From an uncultured Clostridia bacterium (GTDB taxonomy: Bacteria > Bacillota > Clostridia > Saccharofermentanales > DTU023), in contig CAKZWV010000026.1 in assembly GCA_937922005.1 (NCBI GenBank), forward strand, positions 1 to 63,892: 63,892 nucleotides of DNA, read 5' to 3'. Positions 1 through 8,795 of the stretch are shown piece by piece. The notes beneath the pieces were generated by a model. It worked only from the letters and a program-made list of their open reading frames with translations. It was not told where the DNA came from and searched no databases. A program made the translations under genes and the position numbers. Position 1 is the first letter of the stretch. Every line of letters starts with the position of its first letter.

Positions 1-45
1 TTATACGCCAAAGCAAAAACCGGTAAAATTGTGCAAGACTCGTAA
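1..45 (+). CDS. possible 3' end of a gene entering from the left
   Basis: The first 42 bases read on the plus strand as an open frame ending in a protein-like tail (LYAKAKTGKIVQDS) followed by TAA at 43-45. It would be the C-terminus of a gene that lies mostly outside the window and converges on ispD. The fragment is too short to assign and could equally be non-coding. No family is recognised. Confidence 0.2.
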   Translation, partial: LYAKAKTGKIVQDS

Positions 46-96
46 GAAGTCAAAATATTACCAGTCAAAGACGGCCAACTTAGGGGCAGAATTCAA

Positions 97-873
97 CTAA
101 GGGCAAGCTATTCCCTGTTCCAACTGCCGCTGGAACAAATACTCCGCCAAAGGCAAATCTTCCTGGCTTGTTACCTTGATATTATCGGCATCTCCGGGGA
201 TGAGACGGATGGGGAGACCAATTTGGCTTAGCATGGTCAGATCATCCGTATAGACTCGCTGCATTCTTTCTGCCTGGGCATGGGCTTCCAGCAAAACATC
301 GAGGTCAGTAGCCTGAGGGGTCTGAATAAGCCAAGTTCGCGACCTATCTGGAATTGAATCTACCCGTCTGGGATTCTCCCCGACAACCACCACGGTATCA
401 GAAGCTAGGCAGGCTGGGGCCACAGCTATCAGGCGATGAGGAGCTAAAAGATCCAGGATCTGATCAATTCTTTGGGGGCGTAAAAGACAACGGGCAGCAT
501 CATGAATCAAGACATTGGCCGATGCACCCTGGAGTATTTGTTGAAGAAAAAGCAAGCCTTTGTGGACTGATTCGGCCCGGTTTGTCCCGCCCGGACAAAA
601 GTGCAAGAACTTTTCGCCTGACAAGGGGGGCAGGGAGGCCAATTCAGCCTGATATTCTGGCAAATACTCTTCGTGGCCAACCACCACCAGACCTGCGATC
701 CCAGGATGCTGCCAAAAAATCTGGGTCGACCGCCACAAAACGGTCTGCTGGCCCACTTTTGCCAGGAGTTTGTTGATACCGCCCATGCGCTGAGAAAGAC
801 CGCCCGCAGCTAAAATCACATAGGCAGGCTTGAGCCCTGAGCTCAAGGGACTATTGGTCTCTTTATTCTTCAT
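97..873 (-). CDS. ispD: IspD, 2-C-methyl-D-erythritol 4-phosphate cytidylyltransferase
   Basis: The 258-residue protein transfers CMP to methylerythritol phosphate, the third step of the MEP isoprenoid pathway, in the cytosol. The N-terminal nucleotide-binding signature ILAAGGLSQRMGG-NK is present near residues 20-35, then the HDAAR motif near 123 and the TPQ segment near 185, as in the nucleotidyltransferase fold. Length is slightly above the usual ~230 because of an N-terminal tail. The start ATG overlaps the radA stop as ATGA, so translation is probably coupled to radA; a GGGAG ribosome binding site lies inside the radA end. IspF, which acts two steps later, is unusually placed far away at 29.4 kb. 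Three copies of the CAAATAYTC-type word fall inside or at this gene (136, 531, 661). Confidence 0.93.
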   Translation of the reverse strand: MKNKETNSPLSSGLKPAYVILAAGGLSQRMGGINKLLAKVGQQTVLWRSTQIFWQHPGIAGLVVVGHEEYLPEYQAELASLPPLSGEKFLHFCPGGTNRAESVHKGLLFLQQILQGASANVLIHDAARCLLRPQRIDQILDLLAPHRLIAVAPACLASDTVVVVGENPRRVDSIPDRSRTWLIQTPQATDLDVLLEAHAQAERMQRVYTDDLTMLSQIGLPIRLIPGDADNIKVTSQEDLPLAEYLFQRQLEQGIACP

Positions 874-2453
874 GGAAATATACTCCCTAAGGCATCTTGA
901 AGGAGGCTAGCAAAGTGGAGCTCTACTCCCTTTTCAGCCAAAAAGGTCATCAAAGGTCGATCTTTTTTTAGAGCATTTTGGTTGCCTTTGGGGAGGACAA
1001 AGGCTTGAAAGCCTAAACGCACTGCTTCTTTTACCCGCCTTCCTGGGAAGGAGATGGCTCGCAATTCGCCCGCCAGGCCCAGCTCTCCCAGTAGGATCAA
1101 GTTTTGTCGGACTGCCTGCGAGCGATAACTGCTTAGCATAGCCGCAGCCACAGCCAGATCTGCAGCTGGTTCCTTTAGTTTCATCCCCGCCGTCACATTG
1201 ACATAAGCGTCTTGATCCGTAACGTGTACATGGAGGTGCTTTTCTAGGATAGCAAGGAGCATAGTCACCCGCATCCGATCGATGCCTTGGCTATTCCGTA
1301 GGGGCTGGTTAAATTGTGAATCTGTCAAAAGTGCCTGGAGTTCTAAAACCAGGGCACGACTGCCCTCCATCATGGTCGTTAGACAGACCCCAGGCACCTG
1401 GAGGGGTTGGTTAGGGGTCAAAATGGCGGCCGGGTCATCTACCGTTAAAAGGCCCTGGTCCCCCATTTGAAAGAGCCCCGCCTCTTCTAAAGATCCAAAG
1501 CGGTTTTTAGTGGCTCGTAAAACTCGAAGAGCCTCATGGGACTCTCCTTCAAAGGTCAAGACGCAGTCTACCATGTGCTCCAAGAGCTTAGGTCCAGCAA
1601 CCATTCCATCCTTTGTCACATGACCCACTAAGATGATCGAAATTCCCCGACTTTTGGCTAAGCGAAGGAGACGGCTAGTCGCAGCCTTTAACTGGCTAGG
1701 ACTTCCGGCCCCTGCCTCGAGGTCTGGATCGTAGGCTGCTTGTATGGAGTCACAAATGATAAGGGAAGGACGCAAGTGCTCACAGACTTGCTCCAGGGTG
1801 GCCACATTAAGGGTCGTCAAAAGATGGACCCGGGCCGAAGAAAGACCTAAACGGCGGGCCCTCACTTGGATTTGAAAAGCTGATTCTTCGCCCGTTGCAT
1901 AGAGGGCTTGGCCCACCTGGGCAGATGTCTGGAGAAGAAGGGTTGACTTTCCTATACCAGGATTTCCAGTTAGGAGAACCAAGCTACCCGGAACTAGACC
2001 GCCCCCCAAAACTCGGTCAAATTCAGACATTCTTGTTGAAATTCTAGCCTCAGCACCAGAAAGTTGAGACTTAGAAGATCTAGGACCGTTCAAGTCTTGG
2101 GATACTTGGCCATCTTCCAAGTCTTGAGGACCTGGGAGGGCAAGCATCTCTAAGCTAGTCAAAGTAACCCCTTGGGTTTCCTGACTGGCGTTGACCCAAG
2201 AAGTCCCTGATACCGGAGGCGGAAGGACTTTTACGTCCCCCTGGTCGACCTTATTGGACTTAACCAAATCTGCTGCCTGGTCAAGTTGAGCCGCCTGTAA
2301 AACCACTGGATCAACAACATCCCGAGGTGCTTCTACAAAAGAATTCCAAGCTCCACAGACGGGGCACTTTCCTAGCCAGCCTCGGGACTCGTTGCCGCAT
2401 TCTATACAAAACCAGAGTCCCTTGGTGTCTAGAGCTTTCTTTTTAGATCCCAT
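870..2453 (-). CDS. radA: RadA/Sms DNA repair and recombination ATPase
   Basis: This 527-residue protein is a RecA-like helicase that promotes branch migration during recombinational repair and natural transformation. It has an N-terminal four-cysteine zinc finger (C16, C19, C30, C33), a Walker A GNPGIGKST near residues 163-171, the RadA-specific KNRFG motif, and a C-terminal Lon-protease-like domain. The linker between zinc finger and ATPase is about 90 residues, longer and less conserved than usual, so the protein exceeds the typical ~455. ATG at 2453 is chosen over an upstream GTG because it fits the spacing from the preceding gene. It is the middle gene of a HAD phosphatase-radA-ispD operon (12-bp gap upstream, 4-bp overlap downstream). 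Confidence 0.95.
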   Translation of the reverse strand: MGSKKKALDTKGLWFCIECGNESRGWLGKCPVCGAWNSFVEAPRDVVDPVVLQAAQLDQAADLVKSNKVDQGDVKVLPPPVSGTSWVNASQETQGVTLTSLEMLALPGPQDLEDGQVSQDLNGPRSSKSQLSGAEARISTRMSEFDRVLGGGLVPGSLVLLTGNPGIGKSTLLLQTSAQVGQALYATGEESAFQIQVRARRLGLSSARVHLLTTLNVATLEQVCEHLRPSLIICDSIQAAYDPDLEAGAGSPSQLKAATSRLLRLAKSRGISIILVGHVTKDGMVAGPKLLEHMVDCVLTFEGESHEALRVLRATKNRFGSLEEAGLFQMGDQGLLTVDDPAAILTPNQPLQVPGVCLTTMMEGSRALVLELQALLTDSQFNQPLRNSQGIDRMRVTMLLAILEKHLHVHVTDQDAYVNVTAGMKLKEPAADLAVAAAMLSSYRSQAVRQNLILLGELGLAGELRAISFPGRRVKEAVRLGFQAFVLPKGNQNALKKDRPLMTFLAEKGVELHFASLLQDALGSIFP

Positions 2454-2465
2454 GATCACCGGGCC

Positions 2466-3284
2466 TTAGTGGTCGCCCTCTGTATCCTGAGCGGTGGAAG
2501 CTGTAGAAGCGTATGTAAAGAGCTGAACAACATCATCGGGCACGGGAAAGAGGAAGTTAGGGTCTGCACCAGCCTCCAATAATTGTTCTTTGGTCCGATA
2601 GCCCCAAAGAGCAGCCAAAGGGAGGGCCTGGCAATTCTTGGCCATCCGGATATCCGGTTCCCCATCTCCCATAATAGCGATCTCCGGGCCAAAGTCTAAT
2701 CCATGGTCCCGAAGGGGACCCTTTAAGGCCCCAGGTTCAGGCTTAAGGGGACGGTCTGGGCTGGCTCCTGCCACAAAGAGGAAAGGAATGGTTGAAAAAT
2801 ACTGGCGAATTAAGTCTTTTGCCTGAGAATCTGGTTTATTGGAGGCAACAGCCAATTGGATGCCACGATTTTGTAAGAAACGCAACATGGGACTCAAACC
2901 AGAGTAGATGTCTATGTGGTAGTTATAGTAAGACTTAAATAGCAAAAGATATAAGTTCCAGATCTGGTCAACCATCGTTGGTGCTGGTTCCTCCCCTAGG
3001 ATTAAGTATAGGCTCAGGCGAATCTGATTTCTAGCACCATAGCCCACACAGTTCATAAATTGCGGGCTCTCAATCGTTTTCGTCACCACGTCTGTAAAGT
3101 TGACCGGATCATAAAATTTCGAGAAAGCTGGCATAATCAAATTCTTCGACTGCATCAAGGCCAGCTGTGTCGCCTTTCGCAAAGAATTCAGAGTGAATAG
3201 GAGGGTCCCATCTAAATCAAAGATAATCAGCTTAATCTGTTGTAGGCGTCGAATGGATTCGGGGGAAATTTCGGAAAAATTCAT
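2466..3284 (-). CDS. HAD-superfamily phosphatase (phosphoglycolate phosphatase-like)
   Basis: A 272-residue hydrolase of the haloacid dehalogenase superfamily. Motif I (DLDGT, nucleophile and acid Asp) lies at about residues 23-27, motif II is the VASN-KPDS stretch near 146, and the acidic motif IV appears as GDGEPD near 217. A helical cap domain lies between motifs I and II, as in Gph/PpaX-type enzymes. The substrate cannot be read from sequence; a small phosphorylated metabolite is likely. It starts the radA-ispD operon, with an AAAGGA ribosome binding site 6 bases before ATG. The C-terminal 40 residues diverge from Gph. Confidence 0.82.
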   Translation of the reverse strand: MNFSEISPESIRRLQQIKLIIFDLDGTLLFTLNSLRKATQLALMQSKNLIMPAFSKFYDPVNFTDVVTKTIESPQFMNCVGYGARNQIRLSLYLILGEEPAPTMVDQIWNLYLLLFKSYYNYHIDIYSGLSPMLRFLQNRGIQLAVASNKPDSQAKDLIRQYFSTIPFLFVAGASPDRPLKPEPGALKGPLRDHGLDFGPEIAIMGDGEPDIRMAKNCQALPLAALWGYRTKEQLLEAGADPNFLFPVPDDVVQLFTYASTASTAQDTEGDH

Positions 3285-3383
3285 AGAGGGTCCTTTCTCC
3301 TGTAAACTAATGGAAAATTTTCTAAAAAGATTGGCAAAACATAAGGCCTATTCCAAACCCTAGTTGCCCTGGATAAAACTAGT

Positions 3384-3430
3384 AAAAAAATGCTGGCTCC
3401 ACAAGCATAGCTCACGGCTCCAGCATTTTT
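3384..3430 (-). terminator. rho-independent terminator after tRNA-Ala
   Basis: Arms AATGCTGG and CCAGCATT (3389-3396 and 3420-3427) flank a loop of about 23 bases. The minus strand continues into a run of seven T, so it should stop transcription leaving tRNA-Ala. The plus strand also has a T5 run. Confidence 0.65.
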
Positions 3431-3518
3431 GTCTAAACTAGCAACTTAGGTGGCAATCCACACAAAACCAAGCTCCTCATCTGTGTTACTCGCCAACCAA
3501 GCACCAGCCCTATCGTGG

Positions 3519-3594
3519 TGGTGGAGATGATGGGGATTGAACCCACGACCTCTCGGATGCGAACCGAACGCTCTCCCATCTGAGCTACATCCCC
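3519..3594 (-). tRNA. tRNA-Ala, anticodon CGC
   Basis: A 76-nt cloverleaf can be folded with a 7-bp acceptor stem (GGGGATG with CATCTCC, one G-U), a D arm, a 5-bp anticodon stem around loop TTCGCAT, a T arm GTGGG-TTCAATC-CCCAT, and an encoded CCA end. The anticodon is CGC, reading GCG alanine codons. A terminator hairpin lies about 90 bases downstream. Confidence 0.93.
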
Positions 3595-3730
3595 AAGTGA
3601 CAAACAAGAAGAGTATAGCCCATCTGAGAAATATTGTCAAGAATTATCTGCCTATCCGAGAAGCATCAATATCCCACATCAAGGAAACAAGCTTAGGGCT
3701 TGCAGGATGAGCAGGGTATGAATGCTCGGT

Positions 3731-6580
3731 TTAGAAAGAAAGTTTCTTTCTTAATACAACAAATACTCCCGCTCCCAATAGCAGTCCCAAGGTCAGGTAA
3801 AAGAAGGATTTCTCTCCTGTTTGAGGGACCTTGTTGGCTACAACAGGAGGATTGCCAGCCTGCCCTGCTGAGGCTGTCATATCTCCCATTTGGCCGGGCT
3901 TGGCTCCTGACTGAGAGTCAGGTGCGTTAATGTAGAACTGATTTCCCGGGCCTGCAGGTGCTACTGTGACATTTCTACTGATCAGTTGAGAAGAGTGACG
4001 TCCCATCGAAGTGCTGCCCCCATCCGAACCAGCCTTGGAGGAATGATTCCCAGGCAAGGCGGTTCCCGGCTTGGTTGATTGGGTGGTCTGGGTCGCTCCT
4101 GTTGTTTGTGTTCTCTTCTCAGAAGTCTCTGTCGTACTTTCCCTAGGCTCATCTTCTAAGCAGGTTACATCAACGTCCAAGCGAACTGGCTGGCCATTCT
4201 TATCAAGGATTGGTTTGGCATTCTCATCATAGAATCCAGCGTAAACCTTCGCATTAAATTGGAGACGCAGGTGATACTTACGAGAATTCTTAGAGTCCTT
4301 TGTCGCAGGTATATCTTGAGGTTTACCGTGCTTATCAATAGCCATAAATCTTACAGTGCTATGAGGAGGAAGATCTTCGGGGAAATGAATACTGACTACA
4401 ATATCTCCTTTTTTACTTTCATCCTTCAAAAGTTGAATAATACGCACCCAGTTGGCTACTACTGTAATATCCCCGGTTAGCTCGCGGCTATCATTAGGCT
4501 TATATTTCTTTGAGGGCGTTTCATCCTTAATTGTCCAGTGTGAGAAGGTCTTTCCTGCTGGAGCTGTAAAGCTGCAGTCTGGGAAGCTATAAGACTCTCC
4601 CTCCTTCACCTTCACAGAAGCCATCGTCCCGTTTCCTGTATTCGCATCATAGCTTACCGTATATTTTGTGATTGGCGTGGCGATATCCTTCCAGTTGGCT
4701 ATAAATTTAGCATGTCGAGTAACAGGAAACGTATCCCCAGGAGCATATGTTTTTGTTTTCGGTTCACCCTCGACAGTCCAATAAGAGAACTCTTTATTGG
4801 GCGGAGGCCCAAAAGCGCAAACAGGAACTTGATAGCCATTGGGATCCTGCGAACTATGTTTCACTGGTGGCATTTCCTTTGTCCCCCCGTTTGGATCAAA
4901 GGTAAAAAGAACTAAATCATCCCAAGCGGCATGAACAAAGATACTATCTGTTAAAGCATATGTATCACCTGGTTGATATTTATGAGAGGTATCTCCAAAA
5001 ATAACCCAATGAGAAAAAAGTTGGTTTCTCGATGTATACTTGCATTTAGGAAAAGTATACAGTTGACCAATGGGCACATACTCCTCAGGCATACTTTCTC
5101 CCATATAGGTCCCATATTTCACCCTGTATGTAGAGGTATCAATTGTGACAGCAATCTCATCCTTTGTTGTTAAATCCGCAACGGAGATGGCCTGTATGGT
5201 AGTTTCACCCTGTTGTAAGGGGATCAATTCTCCTGTATTGGGATCAATATCAGCGATTTCAGGATTAGTACTCTTCCAGATCACCCGTGTTTCCACTGGT
5301 TTATTCTGATCTATAGCTTCTACTTTTGTTGTAAAATATTTCATCAAGTCAACGTTGCCATGAATCGTCAGTTTTTTATCTGGAATATCTTTTCCGTCCG
5401 TTTGGATATTCACAGATTTCACATTGCCCAGGCTCGAATCTTTAACTTTCATTTTGAGCTTAATATAAGGAGGAAATCCCTCTTTGTTATAAACAATGGG
5501 CAAGCTGCTAGTATCATCAAAATCGGTTCTACCAAACCCATCCTTGTTGCTCCAACGTACTTTATTGGTGAAAAGTAAAAGATCTGTAAAGCCAGGTTGA
5601 TGAGCTACAACCCCAATCATATATCCAGGAAGAGTGAGTGCATTGCCATAAGGATAAGATGGAGCAACAACGCCCGGAACTGTTGGATATACTGCATCAT
5701 AATATGGCAACAGTTGGTTCGTACTTTCACATAAGCCTAGATGCCTTTGGATGGCATTTTCAATACTAATCTTCTCTTGAATATCGGTAATTCGATCAAC
5801 TACTTTACGATTACCAAATCTATTGTCCGGATCGGGTATCGTGTACTCTGGAGCAAGATATTTTGCATCAAACTCAATTTCTTCGCCATCCCTATAAGTT
5901 GTATATTCCGATTTTTTATCCAGCGTTGCTGGCCTTTGTTTAACTAAGAGGCCTTCAATAATCTTTCGACGATCTTTTTTTGAACTGGGACTAATATTAA
6001 CAGTCACGGTATCCATATACTTATTACTGCCTACAACCACCACTAAAGTTACTCTGGTTGTATAATCTTGAGGTGATGAATCTAGCTTGCTATGATTTTC
6101 TGTAGCATTACATAAAGGAATGCAAGCACCATCATTGCGAACCATTAATACTTCCGGTTTTTCTACAATCCAAGCAGTAGGATACTTATCTTCGCCCCGA
6201 ATCCATGATGAAACATTGTAATGCACTTTAAACATCAGATTCGTTGCGAGGCAACCAAGATATTTTTCATCAATGTCCAGCACATGCCCGTCAAATAACG
6301 GATACTGTTTAGCCTTAGCGACCTTTATAACTGGTTCTGGAATTTCTTCTCCCACGGGCTCTTGCGTCAAGCTTGGGCTTTGTTGTCCTGATAAGGAGCT
6401 AACTGCCTCCCTTGCACTCCTAGGATGCTGCACTTTTGAGCCCTCTTCCGCTCGAACCAGCCCTTGGCCTCCCAGGAGGAGTCCATCAAAGCAGGAAAGA
6501 AGACATAATCCCGCAAGGAGAAGGGACAAACCCAATTTATTTCTATATCCCGACTTAGTTCTATACTTAGATAAAGACAT
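3731..6580 (-). CDS. sortase-anchored surface protein with InlB-type repeats
   Basis: A 949-residue predicted cell-wall protein. The ATG at 6580 has an AAGGAG site and gives a signal peptide (basic N-terminus, hydrophobic LGLSLLLAGLCLLSC, cleavage near VRAEE). The middle holds a bacterial Ig-like (BIG2) segment near residues 430-500. Three Listeria/Bacteroides InlB B-type repeats (about 485-712) follow, each ending in a W-x(n)-ANW/AAW pattern. A Ser/Thr/Gly-rich stalk leads to the sorting signal VPQTGE near residue 917, a hydrophobic helix and a basic tail. The LPxTG motif is thus VPQTG. The gene is visibly AT-richer than its neighbours and lacks functional links to them, suggesting transfer or strong diversification. 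Adhesion is plausible but not shown. Confidence 0.85.
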   Translation of the reverse strand: MSLSKYRTKSGYRNKLGLSLLLAGLCLLSCFDGLLLGGQGLVRAEEGSKVQHPRSAREAVSSLSGQQSPSLTQEPVGEEIPEPVIKVAKAKQYPLFDGHVLDIDEKYLGCLATNLMFKVHYNVSSWIRGEDKYPTAWIVEKPEVLMVRNDGACIPLCNATENHSKLDSSPQDYTTRVTLVVVVGSNKYMDTVTVNISPSSKKDRRKIIEGLLVKQRPATLDKKSEYTTYRDGEEIEFDAKYLAPEYTIPDPDNRFGNRKVVDRITDIQEKISIENAIQRHLGLCESTNQLLPYYDAVYPTVPGVVAPSYPYGNALTLPGYMIGVVAHQPGFTDLLLFTNKVRWSNKDGFGRTDFDDTSSLPIVYNKEGFPPYIKLKMKVKDSSLGNVKSVNIQTDGKDIPDKKLTIHGNVDLMKYFTTKVEAIDQNKPVETRVIWKSTNPEIADIDPNTGELIPLQQGETTIQAISVADLTTKDEIAVTIDTSTYRVKYGTYMGESMPEEYVPIGQLYTFPKCKYTSRNQLFSHWVIFGDTSHKYQPGDTYALTDSIFVHAAWDDLVLFTFDPNGGTKEMPPVKHSSQDPNGYQVPVCAFGPPPNKEFSYWTVEGEPKTKTYAPGDTFPVTRHAKFIANWKDIATPITKYTVSYDANTGNGTMASVKVKEGESYSFPDCSFTAPAGKTFSHWTIKDETPSKKYKPNDSRELTGDITVVANWVRIIQLLKDESKKGDIVVSIHFPEDLPPHSTVRFMAIDKHGKPQDIPATKDSKNSRKYHLRLQFNAKVYAGFYDENAKPILDKNGQPVRLDVDVTCLEDEPRESTTETSEKRTQTTGATQTTQSTKPGTALPGNHSSKAGSDGGSTSMGRHSSQLISRNVTVAPAGPGNQFYINAPDSQSGAKPGQMGDMTASAGQAGNPPVVANKVPQTGEKSFFYLTLGLLLGAGVFVVLRKKLSF

Positions 6581-6750
6581 AATAGCTCCTTTCCCCAGCT
6601 CATAAAGCCGGAAAGCCGTCATCAAAGTCCAACAATACTAAATAGCATCTTAACAAAATATTAAAAAACCAGCAAGCTACAAGAACCAAGAAGAGAGGCG
6701 AAATAATAAGGTATAGCGCGTAATAATTCAAAAATATTGCATTGAATATA

Positions 6751-6798
6751 AAAGAAAAAAGCCAGCCACCACCCAGAAAAGATAGGTGACAGCTGGCT
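6751..6798 (-). terminator. terminator of the selenium gene block
   Basis: On the minus strand, AGCCAGC (6792-6798) pairs with GCTGGCT (6760-6766), with GTCACC/GGTGGC-like inner pairing, and is followed by a T6 run. It lies 20 bases after the selB stop and closes the selB end of the block. Confidence 0.7.
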
Positions 6799-6817
6799 AA
6801 AGTAGATATGACGGGCC

Positions 6818-8782
6818 CTAGGAGTTGACATATCCCCGGCCAAAAACTCTAGCCTCACCCTTGAGGCGGGTCAAGCCCCGCCGGTCCATTTGCTCCAGGA
6901 TGAGGATGGCATACTTCCGGCTCGTCCCCAAATAATCCCGAAAATCTCCCAATTTCACAGACCCATCCTCTTGGATCTTCTTTTCCACCCAGGCCCAAGC
7001 CTGGGCCCACCCATCCTGGTGAAGATAAGTCGTCTTATCCAGCATATATAGCTGACCCTGCTCCTGCAGATTTTCTACGAGGAGAGGCAGACGGGGGATC
7101 TCAGCTTCCAGGGTCTCCCAGATATCCGGCGTAAAGCCCGCATCCTGATAGGCCTTTAAGATCTTGGCTTCCGCCGCCTGATCAGCTGGAGTCAAGACCA
7201 CTTCGAAATCGGGTAGGGCATAATACTGATTCCGACTCTTTTTTATCAGACCATCTTTAATAAACTGCTGGCAGCAGAGGCTGGCAGGCAAGGGGTCAGC
7301 CAAGGGCCAAAGCTTCGGTAGTACCTCCTCCTCCCTCATCCCAGCCTTGAGGGGATTATTTGCATGGAATTCATGTAAGAGGGTGCGCATCTCGGCCTTC
7401 ATAGCCTCGTAATAGGGCAGGCTCAGATAGTAGATGCCGTCTGTCCCTAGGGCACAGATTTCCCCCGCCTCTAATAGCTCAGCGATTGCCTGGGAAAGCC
7501 AATCCGCAGGAAGGGTAGTAAAGCCCACCCGGGCAGCCTCCGTAGCCAAGTCCTGGAGCTCCTGGGAGCCCGTGGCAATGGCATAAAGGAGACGATTTTT
7601 CGCTTGCTGATAGGGATCTCCTTCAAGACAGGCCCGCAAGAGGGTCAGGCGGTCCTCCACAGGAAAGTGAGTGGGCGGAGGGCAGGCGTCAAGAATGGTT
7701 CCTCCTCCCATGGTAAAAAGAGGAGAAAAAAAGCGTAGGACAAAATAATCCCCGGCATTATGGGCCATATCCTCGCCAGCATTTAGCTGAACAAATCCAG
7801 TTTCACCTGGAGACAGCTCCCGAGCGGACTCCTCATTCCCATAGACCCGAACTCGGACAAGCTGCTCAGCCGACCCACTATGAAAATGCACTTCCTGCCC
7901 ACTCTTTAACTTTTGGGTTGACCGGGGCAAGATCTTTACAGCAGCTAAGACCTGGGGAGAAATCATAAGAGAGCCGGGTTGGGCTAAGATGGCCCCCCGG
8001 TCCAGGTCCTTTTTACCAACTTGGGCCAAATTTAAAGCAGCCCTTTGCCCCGCCACAGCCCGGTCCGTATCCTTATTATGGACCTGAATATTTCTGACCC
8101 GTAGGCGGCGCTCCTCCGGATAGACCATGACCTCATCCTCTTTATGGACCTGGCCAGTAATGACCGTGCCGGTTACAATGGTGCCAAAGCCACTCAGGGT
8201 AAAAACCCGGTCAATGGCCTGGCGGTAAGGAAGAGAAATATCCTTAGGGGGTAACTTTTGGATTTCACTAAAAATGAGTTCCTTGAGCTCCTCGATTCCG
8301 GCCTTAGTGACGGTAGAAACAGGAACCAGGGGCGCCCCCTCTAAAAAAGTCCCTCGGCAAGCCTCCCTCACATCCTCGGCAGCTAGCTCCTGAAAATCCT
8401 CCTCCACAAGGTCAATCTTATTCAGGACAATAATCCCTTGCTTGATATGAAGAAGACTCATGATCTCCAGGTGTTCAAGCGTTTGTGGCATAACACCCTC
8501 ATCGGCAGCCACCACCAGCAAACATAGGTCTACTCCGCCTGCCCCGGCCAACATATTTTTGATAAATTTTTCATGACCTGGCACATCGACAATCCCAGCC
8601 TTCGTGCCATCCGGCAGGTCAAGACTAGCAAAACCCAGCTCAATGGTAATCCCTTGTTTCTTTTCCCCGGGCAGACGATCCGGATCCACCCCCGTGAGAC
8701 AGCGGATCACTGAGCTCTTTCCGTGATCGACATGACCCGCTGTTCCAATAATGACGTTATGACAATACTCCCTCTCTTCCAT
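6818..8782 (-). CDS. selB: SelB, selenocysteine-specific translation elongation factor
   Basis: This 654-residue GTPase carries Sec-tRNA(Sec) to the ribosome at UGA codons followed by a SECIS hairpin. The N-terminus has all G motifs: GHVDHGKS (residues 16-23), DVPGHE, NKID. EF-Tu-like beta-barrel domains follow, and then a long C-terminal region of winged-helix repeats that binds the SECIS RNA. The length matches the family. ATG at 8782 is preferred because GGTGG lies about 8 bases upstream; an in-frame GTG at 8794 is possible. The start is 13 bases after the selA stop, so selA and selB are cotranscribed and probably translationally coupled. It decodes grdA, grdB and selD in this window. Confidence 0.95.
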   Translation of the reverse strand: MEEREYCHNVIIGTAGHVDHGKSSVIRCLTGVDPDRLPGEKKQGITIELGFASLDLPDGTKAGIVDVPGHEKFIKNMLAGAGGVDLCLLVVAADEGVMPQTLEHLEIMSLLHIKQGIIVLNKIDLVEEDFQELAAEDVREACRGTFLEGAPLVPVSTVTKAGIEELKELIFSEIQKLPPKDISLPYRQAIDRVFTLSGFGTIVTGTVITGQVHKEDEVMVYPEERRLRVRNIQVHNKDTDRAVAGQRAALNLAQVGKKDLDRGAILAQPGSLMISPQVLAAVKILPRSTQKLKSGQEVHFHSGSAEQLVRVRVYGNEESARELSPGETGFVQLNAGEDMAHNAGDYFVLRFFSPLFTMGGGTILDACPPPTHFPVEDRLTLLRACLEGDPYQQAKNRLLYAIATGSQELQDLATEAARVGFTTLPADWLSQAIAELLEAGEICALGTDGIYYLSLPYYEAMKAEMRTLLHEFHANNPLKAGMREEEVLPKLWPLADPLPASLCCQQFIKDGLIKKSRNQYYALPDFEVVLTPADQAAEAKILKAYQDAGFTPDIWETLEAEIPRLPLLVENLQEQGQLYMLDKTTYLHQDGWAQAWAWVEKKIQEDGSVKLGDFRDYLGTSRKYAILILEQMDRRGLTRLKGEARVFGRGYVNS

Positions 8783-8795
8783 GGTTCTTACCACC

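Noticed and set aside
3446..3640. A 64-residue open frame over the tRNA-Ala region
   Set aside because: It runs across a clear tRNA gene and has no support.
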